Source: Ovis canadensis (Eukaryota > Chordata > Mammalia > Artiodactyla > Bovidae). Taken from it: a stretch of DNA of 64,000 bases. Position numbers and translations under genes: made by a program. Below are positions 45,225 to 55,279 of this stretch, in pieces. The DNA lies in the NCBI RefSeq assembly GCF_042477335.2, contig NC_091727.1:120683501-120747500 (forward strand), given 5' to 3'. Positions within the stretch are counted from its first letter, which is position 1; every line of letters starts with the position of its first letter. Under the pieces are notes generated by a model. That model was not told the origin of the DNA. It worked only from the letters and a program-made list of their open reading frames with translations, and made no database searches.

Positions 45225-47640
45225 TATGAGGTTCATGGGGTTCTCAAAGCAAGAATATTGAAGTTGTTTGCCATTCCCTTCTCCAGTGGACCACGTTTGG
45301 TCAGAACTCTCCACCATGACCAGTCCATCTTGGGTGGCCCTACAAGGCACGGCTCATTGTTTCACTGAGTTAGACAAGGCTGTGGTCCATGTCCTGCAAT
45401 GCGGGAGACCTGGGTTCAATCCCTGGGTCAGGAAGATCCCCTGGAAAAGGAAATAGCAACTCACTCCAGTATTTTTGCCTGGAGAATCCCATGAACAGAG
45501 AAGCCTGGTGGGCCACAGTCCACGGGGTCACAAAGAATGATCAGATTGGTGAGTTTTCTGTGATTGTCGTTTTCAGTCTGTCTGCCCTCTGATGGAGAAG
45601 GGTAAGAGGCTTATGGAAACTTCCTGATGGGAGAGACTGACTGAGGGGGAAACTGGGTCTTGTTCTGATAGGCAGGGCCATGCTCAGTAAATCTATAATC
45701 CAATTTTCTGTTGATGGTTGGGGCTGTGTTCTCTCCCTGTTATTACCTGGGGCCAAACTATGATGGAGGTAATAAAGATAATGGTGACCTCCTTCAAAGG
45801 GTCCCATCCACACACTGCTACACTCAGTGCCCCCAACCCTGAAGCAGGGCACCGCCAACCCACGCCTCCACCAGAGACTCCTGGACACTCAAGGACAAGT
45901 CTGGGCCAGTCTCTTGTGGGGTCACTGCTCCTTTCTGTTGGGTCCTGGCATGCACAAAGTTCTGTTTGTGCCCTCCAAGAGTCTATTTCCCCAGTCCTGT
46001 GTAAGTTCTGGCAGCTTTATGTTGGGGCTATAGGTGACCTCCTCCAAGAGAGTTTATGCCATACCCAAGTCTGCCAAACTCAGCCATACCCAAGTCTGTT
46101 GCACCCAGAGCCCCTGCCCTTGTGGCAGTCCACTGCTGACCTGTATCTCCACAAGAGACTCTTAAACACAGCTCTGTCCCAGTCTCCATCGGAACTCTGG
46201 CTGCTTGTGCACACAAGGTTTGTTTGAGCCCTCTGAGCCTCTCTGACAGGTATATTGCAAAGGAACCTGGAATGTTAGGTCTATGAAGCAAGGCACATTG
46301 AAAGTGATCAAACAGGAGAAGATGGCAAGAGTGAACATCAATATTTTAGGAATCAACAAACCAAAATGGACTGCAATGGGTGAATTAAACTCAGATGATC
46401 ATTGTATCTACTACTGTGGACAAGAATCCGTTAGGAGAATCAGAGTAGTCAACAAAAGAGTCCACAATGCAGTATTTGGATGCAGTCTCAACAATGACAG
46501 AATGATCTCTGTTCGTTTCCAGTGCAAACCATTCAATATCAAAGTAATTCAAGTCTATGGCCCAACCAGTAATGCTGAAGAAGCTGAAGTTGAATGGTTT
46601 TATGAAGACCTACAAGACCTTCTAGAATCAGCACCCAAAAAAGATGTGTTTTTCATTATGGGGACTGGAATGCAAAAGTGGCAAGTCAAGAAATACCTGG
46701 AGTAACAGGAAAATTTGGCCTTGAAGTACAGAATGAAGCAGGGCAAAGGCTAACAGTTTTTCCAGGAGAATGCACTGGTTATAGCAAACACCCTCTTCCA
46801 ACAACACAAGAGAAGACACTACACATGGACATCACCAGATGGTCAACACCGAAATCAGATTGATTATATTCTTTGCAGCCAAAGATGGAGAAGCTCTATA
46901 CAGTCAGCAAAAACAAGACTGGGAGCTGACTGTGGTTCAGATCATGAACTCCTTATTGCCAAATTCAGACTGAAATTGAACAAAGTAGGGAAAACCACTA
47001 GACCATTCAGGTATGACCTTAATTGAATACATTGTGATTATACAGTGGAAGTGAGAAATGGATTCAAGGGATTAGAATGATAAAGTGCCTGAATAACTAT
47101 GGATGGAAGTTTGTGACATTGTACAGGAGGCAAGGATCAAGACCATCCCCAAGAAAAAGAAATGCAAAAATGCAAAATGGTTGTCTGAGGAGGGCTTACA
47201 AATAGCTGTGAAAAGAATAGAAGTGAAAGGCAAAGGAGAAAAGGAAAGATATACTCATTTATTCCTCAGTGATCAATGCAAAGAAATAGAGGAAAATAAT
47301 AGAATGGGAAAGACTAGAGATATCTTCAAGAAAATCTGAGATACCAACAGAACATTTCATGCAAAGATGGGCCCAATAAAGGACAGAAATGGCATGGACC
47401 TAACAGACGCAGAAGATATGAAGAAGAGATGGCAAGAATACACAGAAGAACTATACAAAAAACATCTTCATGAACCAGATAATCACGATGGTATGATCAC
47501 TCACCTAGAGTCAGACATCCTGGAATTCGAAGTCAAGTGGGCCTTAGAAAGCATCATGATGAACAAAGCTAGTGGGGGTGATATAATCCAGTTGAGCTAT
47601 TTCAAATCTTAAAAGATGATGCTGTGAAAGTGCTTCACTC
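45225..47640 (+). mobile_element. BovB LINE with 5' UTR and endonuclease, 3' truncated
   Basis: The element begins with BovB 5' UTR text (GTTTGCCATTCCCTTCTCCAG) directly after arm 1. It continues through the start codon region (MARVNINILGINKPKWTAMG, from 46321) and the endonuclease with EFNSDDH-like and IMGTGMQKWQV segments, and ends at GCTGTGAAAGTGCTTCACTC in the early reverse transcriptase. The catalytic frame is broken near 46676 and later. A Bov-tA piece sits in the 5' UTR. Losing the 3' end is the reverse of the usual 5' truncation. Confidence 0.88.
45385..45537 (+). mobile_element. Bov-tA SINE fragment
   Basis: GGGAGACCTGGGTTCAATCC and the BovA body interrupt the BovB 5' UTR. The tRNA-like head is partly missing. 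Confidence 0.88.
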
Positions 47641-48229
47641 AATATATTTTCTTCAATTATATAAATGGATTCATTTGAATCTCAGTGGAGAAGAGGCCAC
47701 TCTTGAATAATGAGCCTATAGTTTTTCAAAACTACATGAAGAAGACACATAATAAAATCAAGATTCTGATAAAATACATATACGGTTGTAGAAAAACTTG
47801 TAAATGTACAGTTGCAATGGCAACTGGTACTAATACAGATTTGGTTAATATCTAGTAACTATATAAGAGAATCAAAACAAAAAAAAGGCGGAGGGGGGAG
47901 AAATTCGTGCTGAACTTAAACTTTTGTGTGGAGGCACTAAACATTAGTGGACAAAGCAATACTCAGGGAAAGAAAGTGTTGTCAGTGTTCAATTAAAAAT
48001 AAATATTTTCCAATATCCATGATTTCAACTTATCAGTCCTTCAGGAAAAAATAATTAGAAGACTAAGCAAAATAATCAGTGATGGTATAAACAGCAGCAG
48101 AATTCTGGTGAGCAGAAGATCTATTTAAACCTCAGATTAAAGATAAAACACCTGAAGAATTTATGGTAATGAAACACAATAGACATGCTGCAATGGAAAT
48201 ATGGAAATAAGATAACTTTTTAGAGTAGA
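47641..48229. other. AT-rich spacer
   Basis: No element is recognised between the BovB truncation and the old L1. Confidence 0.4.
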
Positions 48230-49005
48230 CTGGTGAAATTAAATAGTGAGATACCACTACATGCTTACTAAAATGGTCAAATAGAAAAATCTGACAAAAT
48301 CAACTACTGGCAAAGATGAGGAACAACAGGAACTCTCATTCGTTGTTAGTGGGATTGCAAAATGGTAGAGTCACTTTGGAAGCAATTTCTTACAGAGCTA
48401 AACATTGTCATACCACATGATCTAACAGTTATGCTCCTAGAGAGTTCAACAATTGATTTGATAGCTAATGCCCACATAAAAACATGCACATGAATTTTAT
48501 AACAGCTTAGTTTATATCTCTCTCTCACACACACACACACAAATTGGAAGCAACCAAAGTGTCCTTTGGCCTTCCCTAGTGGCTCAGATGGTAAAGTGTC
48601 TGCCTACAATGTGGGAGTCCTGGGTTTGATCCCTGGGTCTGGAAGATCCTCTGGAGAAGGAAATGGCAACCCACTCCAGTACTCTTGCCTGGAGAATCCC
48701 ATAGATGGAGGAGTGGGGTAGGCTATAGTCCATGGGGTTGCAAAGAGTCAGACACGACTGAGTGACTTCACTTACTTGGAGTGCCCTTTAATATACGACT
48801 GGATAAACAAACTATGGTACATCAACATAACAGAATATTACTCAAGAATGAAAAGAAATGAGCTATCAAATCACAAACAGAGATGGATGAAACCAAAATG
48901 AATGTTATTAAGTAAAATAAGCTCATCTGTAAAAGGTTATACACTGCATGCTGCCGATTATATGACATTCTGGAAAAGGTAAAACTGTAGAGCGAATAAA
49001 AAATA
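48230..49005 (+). mobile_element. Old L1 3' region
   Basis: GTGAGATACCACTACATGCTTA, GGAACTCTCATTCGTTG and GGTACATCAACATAACAGAA are characteristic of the end of ancient L1 ORF2. It is interrupted by a Bov-tA and ends just before the FAM209-like poly(A) region. Confidence 0.75.
48568..48779 (+). mobile_element. Bov-tA SINE with target duplication
   Basis: This is a complete Bov-tA in sense orientation. AGTGTCCTTT (48558-48567) and AGTGCCCTTT (48780-48789) flank it with one mismatch. It inserted into the old L1. Confidence 0.93.
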
Positions 49006-49013
49006 TCAGAGGC

Positions 49014-49044
49014 TTTTTTTCTCTTGCTTCAGAATAGTTTTATT
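49014..49044 (-). terminator. Poly(A) signal and A-run of the FAM209-like gene
   Basis: On the minus strand AATAAA (49039-49044) lies 58 bases after the stop codon. Eighteen bases later there are seven A residues (49014-49020). The A-run may be a genomic cleavage region or the remnant of a retrocopied poly(A) tail. Confidence 0.6.
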
Positions 49045-49102
49045 ATTTTGTATAAGGTATGTCAATGCTCTACAATTCACCTACTTTGATGCACAAATCC
49101 AC

Positions 49103-49615
49103 TCAATTGGATTCTTCGTTGCCCCAGAGCTCATATACTGTAATGTTCTTGTGTGCATCTACAGAAACGTCGACATTGGAAGGACTGAGGTAACTCCCAT
49201 TTGCCGTGGTGAGTTTCAGATTCTGCATACTGGACACAAATTTTACAAGGTCCATCATGAGCAGGATTAAGGTTTGGAACATGTAGTCTTTGTTGGGAGA
49301 TGCCTTTTCCTTTTTCCTTCTGGGAGAGCAAAATGAAGTGCCCTGATGGGCAGGAGAATTCTGCACATTACTGTAGCCACTTTCTCCTGCCAACTTCACT
49401 GTCAGGTACATCAGCACAGTGAGAAAAATCCAGAACAACGTGATCTCAAGCCAGTTTTGGGCATGCTCTGGTAGATTCTGCCAAATTAAAAAGCGCCCTC
49501 TGCACAGAGCCTTCCCCTGGAGTTCTTCGGCTTTCTCTCTTAGAGAAGTAAAAATTAAGGCAGAAACATAGGTAACACCCGTGGATAAGCACAGGAACCA
49601 TTTGAGGGACCACAT
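49103..49615 (-). CDS. FAM209-like transmembrane protein, intact 170 codons
   Basis: The protein resembles mammalian FAM209A/FAM209B along its length, and 170 residues is close to the human proteins as I recall them (about 171). Residues 1-20 form a hydrophobic signal-like start (MWSLKWFLCLSTGVTYVSAL). The family block LREKAEELQGK lies at 25-35, RFLIWQNLPEHAQNWL at 41-56, a membrane segment at about 57-76, a basic PRRKKEKASPNKD at 98-110 and a helical FVSSMQNLK at 126-134. I chose the ATG at 49615 because family similarity begins there; the frame stays open a further 69 codons upstream without similarity. FAM209 in mouse is a nuclear-envelope partner of DPY19L2 in spermatids and is needed for acrosome formation. 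Here there is no frameshift or stop. The coding frame is uninterrupted, so this is either a retrocopy or an intronless coding design. Function of this copy is inferred, not shown. Confidence 0.85.
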   Translation of the reverse strand: MWSLKWFLCLSTGVTYVSALIFTSLREKAEELQGKALCRGRFLIWQNLPEHAQNWLEITLFWIFLTVLMYLTVKLAGESGYSNVQNSPAHQGTSFCSPRRKKEKASPNKDYMFQTLILLMMDLVKFVSSMQNLKLTTANGSYLSPSNVDVSVDAHKNITVYELWGNEESN

Positions 49616-49699
49616 GGTGAGCTGAGAGGAAAAGGCCCTTGGTGCTGTGGTCTGCCCAGGCACCTGGAGACTGAGGACCAGCCAGGGCTGAGCCCTTGC

Positions 49700-49723
49700 T
49701 GATGTCACAGAGGGCCCCGCCCC
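49700..49723 (-). promoter_or_regulatory. CRE-like site and GC box upstream of FAM209-like ORF
   Basis: TGACATCA on the minus strand (49700-49707) is one base from a full cAMP response element. GGGGCGGGG (49715-49723) is a GC box. They lie 85-108 bp upstream of the chosen start codon. CREM acts through such sites in spermatids, which would fit the gene, but binding is inferred. Confidence 0.45.
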
Positions 49724-49829
49724 AGCCAGAACCCATGTGGCCATTGTGACGACTTCAGGACACAGGATAAGGAGGCTTGCAGAGGTCAACTGGGAGTAGG
49801 GCTTAAAGAGAAATGGCAACATTTCCAGC

Positions 49830-50100
49830 TGCCAATTGAAAAAGAGGTGGGGAATGACAGGATGCTATCTCCTTGCCTGTGTATTATTTCTGAACCTGGT
49901 GCTCTACTGGGAAGGTGAGTTCATCTTCTATTTTTATTTTTCCATTTGTTAAATCCAGACACTGGGTGAGCAGAGCAGACTCGTGGGCATGTGCCCCTGT
50001 GGAGCAGAGCGCCAAGTGGGAAAGAAAGATAGTAAATGAGAGGCCACCAACTAGGAGCCACTGATGTGTTTTCTGTGGCCTACAGTGTTCCTAAAAATGA
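49830..50100. other. Upstream flank of the FAM209-like gene
   Basis: No repeat is recognised. I searched it by eye for a direct repeat of the sequence next to the A-run (ATATCAGAGG) and found none, so a retrocopy duplication is not confirmed. Confidence 0.4.
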
Positions 50101-50104
50101 CTGT

Positions 50105-50228
50105 GCTAAATTGCTAAGTTGTGTCTGGCTTTATGAGACCCCATGGACTATGCCCACGAGGCTCCTCTGTCCCTGGGATTCCCCAGGCAAGAATACTGGA
50201 GTGGGTTGCCATTTCTTTCTCTCCAGGC
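50105..50228 (-). mobile_element. BovA monomer fragment
   Basis: Antisense AAATTGCTAAGTTGTGTCTG through CTGGAGTGGGTTGCCATTTC is one diverged BovA monomer. Confidence 0.88.
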
Positions 50229-51892
50229 ATAGAGGATGTTTTAGAGCAGTGGAACTTTTCTGTATGATGTTATGGTAAATACATGACACTGCATATTTGT
50301 CAAAACCTGTAGAATCGTACAGCACCAAAAGTGAATCAATGTATGTATATATATATAAAAAAAAAACATTTTGACATAAAGAATGGAATACAGAATTTGA
50401 CTAAACAATCTGATTATATTGAAAATGTATACAACCACCTCACTAAGATCTCCTGACTTAAGTAACTGGAAATGAACTGGAGTTTGCAAGACTGAAAGCC
50501 AAGATAAAAGCACTTGATCTAGTTGTTAGTGTTCTCTCTCGTAGGATTACAAGTTAACAATCTTGATACTGTTACACATGCATACTTGAATTAATAGTTA
50601 AGTAGATGGCACATGAGCATACATACATATGTTTCTTCGTTCTGTTAGCTGAAAGGGTCAAAGAGAAATGATACTCCCAAAATATGAAAGAAACAATGAT
50701 GTAGAAATAAGCACAGATCTTGGTGCCTAATACTATTTTCCAAGAAAAGAAACCAGGCTTCTTGGAGAAATTACTGGTTGTAGGGCTCAGAGAAGAAATA
50801 TAGAAGAGGAGTGCAGGGGTTCTTATTGTATCAAAAAGGAAGTGCTAAAAAAAATGCCCTGGAATAATGGGGTTATGTCAAAGAAGACAGGAATGAGCTT
50901 CCAATGGCCAAAACTAGAACAGGATGAACAACATAATTAATTAAGTCATCCTTTAGGATTATACCCCACAGTATAAAGCAACTATTCATAAAGCAATTCA
51001 GTGAGATCTATCAAGACAGGCATCCATGACAGGGGAGCATGGTGCTGTAGTGGGCCAGATGAGAGGGTAGGGGTGAAGAGGATATCCATACAGACAGGGT
51101 ATCCCAGTACAGGGAGTCAGAACTCAAATAAGGTGAAACGATAAGATCCACAAGAACAGGGAAGGGAGGTGTGTAGTATGAGATGTGAGAACTTGAGCAG
51201 GGAAAAAAGGATATCCGTGCTAGGACGTTTCATGGGTATTCAGTGCCAAAGTGGGATTAAGAGGCCTTCACAGAACAGAGAAGCCTGCCACAAGAGTCAG
51301 TTTAGTCCAGAGGATATTAAATAGGAGGCTGGCCAGGCATGCAGAGTAAAATTCTAAGTCCAGAGAAGAGAAAATCCATATGGAGGAGGCAGATTTGTGT
51401 GTGTAGGAAGTCAGAGCCCAAGCAAAAGGAGAAGCGCATGGAAGTGGGGCAGCCCTGTGTAGGCAGTTAGATGCTGAGTGGAACAAGGGGTACGTGGAGG
51501 TGACCCAGTGCAGAGTATCAAAGCCCAAGCAGGGTAAGGGGGGTATATCTATAAAAGAGTTGCCTGGAGTGGGTGCCAGAGTCTGAACATGTTGAGAAAG
51601 CCATTCACATGGGTTGGAGACAATCCAGCATTTTGCGATATCTGAGTCAGAGCTATCTAGGGAGGATACACACACACAGACATGCACACACATGTGTACA
51701 TTTTCCAGACTCTATCAAATGAAAGGAACTGGGAAATAATGAGTATATACAAGTCTCATATATTGGATTCCAAACTCCATTTTCCACTAAAAAATATTGG
51801 TACTTCGTGCAGAAACTGTTCATTCCATGAATCGGTCAGGGAAAGTACAAGGCATGTATAGAATATCTTGTACCAAAAGGATCAATTATTCA
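50229..51892. other. Spacer between FAM209-like gene and arm 2
   Basis: The sequence is mostly unidentified. GGAACTTTTCTGTATGATGT and ACAGCACCAAAAGTGAAT near 50250-50335 look like an old L1-age repeat. A degenerate repeated motif fills about 51050-51600 (separate entry). Confidence 0.35.
51050..51600. repeat. Degenerate tandem motif region
   Basis: Related phrases recur: TCAGAACTCAAATAAGGTGA (51118), GAGAACTTGAGCAGGGAAAA (51188), TCAGAGCCCAAGCAAAAGGA (51412) and TCAAAGCCCAAGCAGGGTAA (51519). Each is close to a GGATATCC or GTATATC-like phrase. Spacing is irregular (about 70-225 bp). It may be an old LINE 5' UTR array. Confidence 0.4.
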
Positions 51893-52957
51893 AAGAATGA
51901 TGGGGAGATGTCTGTCAAAAGGACAGAGAGCCCAGTTTAAGGAGGTTCCCACTATCTGAGGCTGGAACAATATGAATATCAAAATAAATAATGATAGAGA
52001 CAAGTCATGATACCTTTAGTAAAATGAGACTATTAATCAAATAGATTTAATTAATAAATCTAAAGTTTGGTGAGGAATAAAATATTTATATACTCTAAGA
52101 TAGAAAAGAATGTTTTAATTACAACATAGGGGAGAGTAACTTGACAGTGGAGAAGCTTGACAGCAACCACTTTAATCAAGTGATCCAAGGGAAAATCATC
52201 AATATTGGGATACATTGAAATCATGAACCACCTGGTAGAATGAGATGATATGAACACAGTATCATTCCCACCATTTTCCTGTCAAAAATGAAAAACATGA
52301 TATTCATCACGAGCAAATACTGGATGGAGCAAAGTTAAAGAGAATTCTTCAAAATAACTGGTCTCTAATTTTAGCATTCAAGTTATACTGCCTCATAGAA
52401 TGAGCTGTGAAAAGTCCCTTTCCACTTCTATGGATACATTTTGAATGCATGTGTGGCCAATTGGCATGACTTTTGGTCTAAATATAAGGTAGAATTCAGC
52501 AATGAGGCTATCTGTGTCTAGTTATGGTAGGGGGACTTTTGTGAGGTGGTGGGACAAGATGTTTAAAAATACTAATTCTATCACTTTGCTATTCAAATTT
52601 TCATTTTCTTCTTGAGTCAATTTCCGTCATTTGTGTATTTCTAGAAATTTATCCATTTCAACTAAAATTTATAATTAGTGCCATGGTATTCCTTTACAAT
52701 GATATTTATTTCTCTAAAGTTGGTAATATGTTTTCCTTTTTTACTCCTCATTTTAGTAATTTGAGTCTTCTTCCTCCCTTGATCAATATAGCTAAAGTTG
52801 TGCCAATATTTTGACCTTTCTAAATAACAAAATTTTCCTTTGTTGAGTACATCTGTCATTTTTCTATTCTCTATTTCCTTTATTTTGCTCTAATGTTTAT
52901 TGTTTCCCATGGCTGCCTATTTGTATTTAGTTTGCTACATCCCCTAACTTAGGTGTG
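51893..52957 (-). repeat. Inverted repeat arm 2
   Basis: This arm is the reverse-complement partner of 43465-45215 and lacks the BovB insertion of that arm. Identity looks moderate rather than high (many single differences and small gaps), so the inverted duplication is old and not being homogenised strongly. Confidence 0.85.
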
Positions 52958-52974
52958 ATGTATTTTTCTTTCAT

Positions 52975-54137
52975 TCTCCTCAAAGTAATTCAAGTTGATG
53001 CCCCTACCATAGATGCCGAAGAAGCTGAAGCTGATCAGTCATATGAAGACCTAGAAGACCTCCTAGAACTAACACCAAAAACAGATGTATTCATCAGTGG
53101 GGATGGGTATTCCAAAGTAGGAAGTCAAGAGATACCTGGAATTACAGGCAAGTTTGCCCTGGAGAACAAAATGAAGCAGGGCAAAGGCTAACTGAATTCT
53201 GCCAAGAGAATGCACTCATCACAGCAAATACCCTTTCTGAATAACACAAAGGACGAGTTAACACACGGACATCACCAAATGGTCAATACCGAAATCAAAC
53301 TGATTACATTCTTGGTAGCCAAAGATGGAGAAGCTGTATGCAGTCAGAAAAAATAAGACCTGGAGATGACTGTCTCTGCACATTAGCTTTTCATAGCAAA
53401 ATTCAGGCTTAAACTAAAGAAAGCTGGGAAAACCATTAGCAGAGCCAGGTGCAACTGAAATCCAATCCCCTATGAATATGTTAGTGGAGGTGACAAATAG
53501 ATTCAAGGGATTAGATCTAGTTAACAGTGTGCCTGAAGAACTATGGATGGAGGACTGTAATACTGTAGAGGAGGCAGTGAACAAAGCCATTCTAAAGAAA
53601 ATGAAAAGCAAGAAGGCAAAGTGATTATCTCAGGAGGCTTTAAAATAGCAGAAGAAAGAAGAGAAGCAAAAACCAAGGGAGAAAGGGAAAGGTGCATCCA
53701 ACTATAGGCAGTATTCCAATAAGAGCACCTTAGAGACATGAAGGGAGAAGGCAATGGCACCCCACTCCAGTACTCTTGCCTGGAAAATCCCATGGACCGA
53801 GGAGCCTGGTAGGCTGCAGTCCATGGGGTCGCGAAGAGTCAGGCATGACTGAATGACTTCACTTTCACTTTTCACTTTCATGCATTGGAGAAGGAAATGG
53901 CAACCCACTCCAGCGTTCTTGCCTGGAGAATCCCAGAGACGGGGGAGCCTGGTGGGCTGCCGTCTATGGGGTCGCACAGAGTCGGACACGACTGACGTGA
54001 CTTAGCATCAGCAGCAGCAGAGACATGAAGACCGTCATCAATGAACAGTGCATAAAACTAGAAGAAAACAACAGAAGGAGAAAAAATAGAGATCTTTTCA
54101 TAAAGAACTGGAAATATCAAATGAGCATTTTGGCCAT
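52975..54137 (+). mobile_element. Older BovB fragment (endonuclease region)
   Basis: Sense BovB begins at AAAGTAATTCAAGTTGATGC and encodes broken endonuclease text (ITGKFALENKMKQGKG near 53140-53190). It shares the variant ATCCAATCCCCTATGAATATG with the antisense copy at 39297-42030. It resumes after the BOV-A2 insertion up to about 54137. Confidence 0.82.
53744..54018 (+). mobile_element. BOV-A2 SINE with 12-bp target duplication
   Basis: This is a complete dimer with an AGC-rich tail. AGAGACATGAAG occurs at 53732-53743 and 54019-54030. Confidence 0.95.
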
Positions 54138-54295
54138 CAGTTCAGTTCAGTTGCTCAGTTGTGTCGGACTCTTTGCGACCCCACGAATCACAGCACACCA
54201 GGCCTCCCTGTCCATCACCAACTCCCAGAGCTCACTCAAACTCACGTCCATCGAGTCAGTGATGCCATCCAGCCATCTCATCCTCTGTCCTGTAG
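54138..54295 (-). mobile_element. BovB 3'-tail fragment
   Basis: Antisense CAGTTCAGTTCAGTTGCTCA through CCATCCAGCCATCTCATCCT is the last 155 bp or so of BovB. Confidence 0.9.
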
Positions 54296-54884
54296 ACTGA
54301 CTCATGCAGAAGCCACAACCGTTTGGTCATGGAGGTGGGGATGGGAGAGCTTGGCTATTGCTCTGAACCTGGGGCCAGGCCAGTGAGTGGCTCTAGCAAA
54401 CAGCTCTGGGCCATTGCAAGACACTGCCTTTAGCCTGTCCCCAGGTGCCCTAGCTTGCTCCCTAACCCAAGGCCAGAGGATCTGGAGGGCCCTGAGCAAA
54501 GCCTGCAGTATATCTTTAACTAAACTCTTCTGAGAGGCTGACTCTGGTGGAGCTGGATTTCGAACTTCACTAATGGACCTGAGCTCAGTGTGCAGCTCCA
54601 TATTTCTCTACCCTCTTACAGTATCTTCTTTGGTGAGATTATTCAACGTATGACTAAAGTTGGTACCTTGGACCATCATGGTCCATTTCCACTAGCCCTC
54701 GATAACCACATTCAACTCTCTGTTTCTATAACTCAGGTATTTTAGCTAACAATATCATGTGATGAGAAAGTTTTTGTCTTCCTCTAACTGAAATATTTTA
54801 CTTAGCGTAATGTCCCTATATATATGTCCCCATATATAAATGGGGAAACCATTTATTTATTCACTGCTGGAAGTATAGTTGCAT
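54296..54884. other. Unannotated spacer
   Basis: About 300 bp of moderate GC content (to about 54600) have no recognised identity. The rest is AT-rich and LINE-like in tone. Confidence 0.35.
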
Positions 54885-55276
54885 TGTAATATTTTTAAAT
54901 CAATTTTTACTTGAGTATAGTTCCTTTACACTGTTGTATTAGTTTCTGCTGTACATCAGTGTGAATCAATTATATGCTTACATAGATCCCTTCATGTTGG
55001 ATTGTCTTCCCATTTGTGTCACCACAGAGCACTGAGAAGAGTTCCTTGTGCTTTCCTTTCTTATTTTGTCAGTAATTTAAATTGATTTCTTTAACTGGAG
55101 GATGATTACTATACAACATTGTGATGGTTTTTGCCATACATCAAGCTTAGTGAGCCATAGGTACACATGTGTCCAACACATCCTTAAGCCCACCCCACAT
55201 CCCTCCCCACCCTATTCCTCTGGGTTCTTCCAGATCACTGGCTTTGGATGCCCTGCTTCATGCATATGTACACCTG
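54885..55276 (-). mobile_element. Two antisense L1 3' ends
   Basis: An older L1 3' end (about 54890-55050, TGAGTATAGTTCCTTTACAC) is followed by a younger ruminant-type end (55082-55276, AACTGGAGGATGATTACTAT). Both are short 3' scraps. Confidence 0.7.
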
Positions 55277-55279
55277 AAG

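Noticed and set aside
45718-46227. 169-codon plus-strand ORF
   Set aside because: It lies in the BovB 5' UTR upstream of the BovB start codon region and has no domain.
49616-49822. N-terminal extension of the FAM209-like frame by 69 codons
   Set aside because: Family similarity and the signal-like start begin at the ATG at 49615; the extension covers the GC box and CRE-like site and looks like 5' flank.
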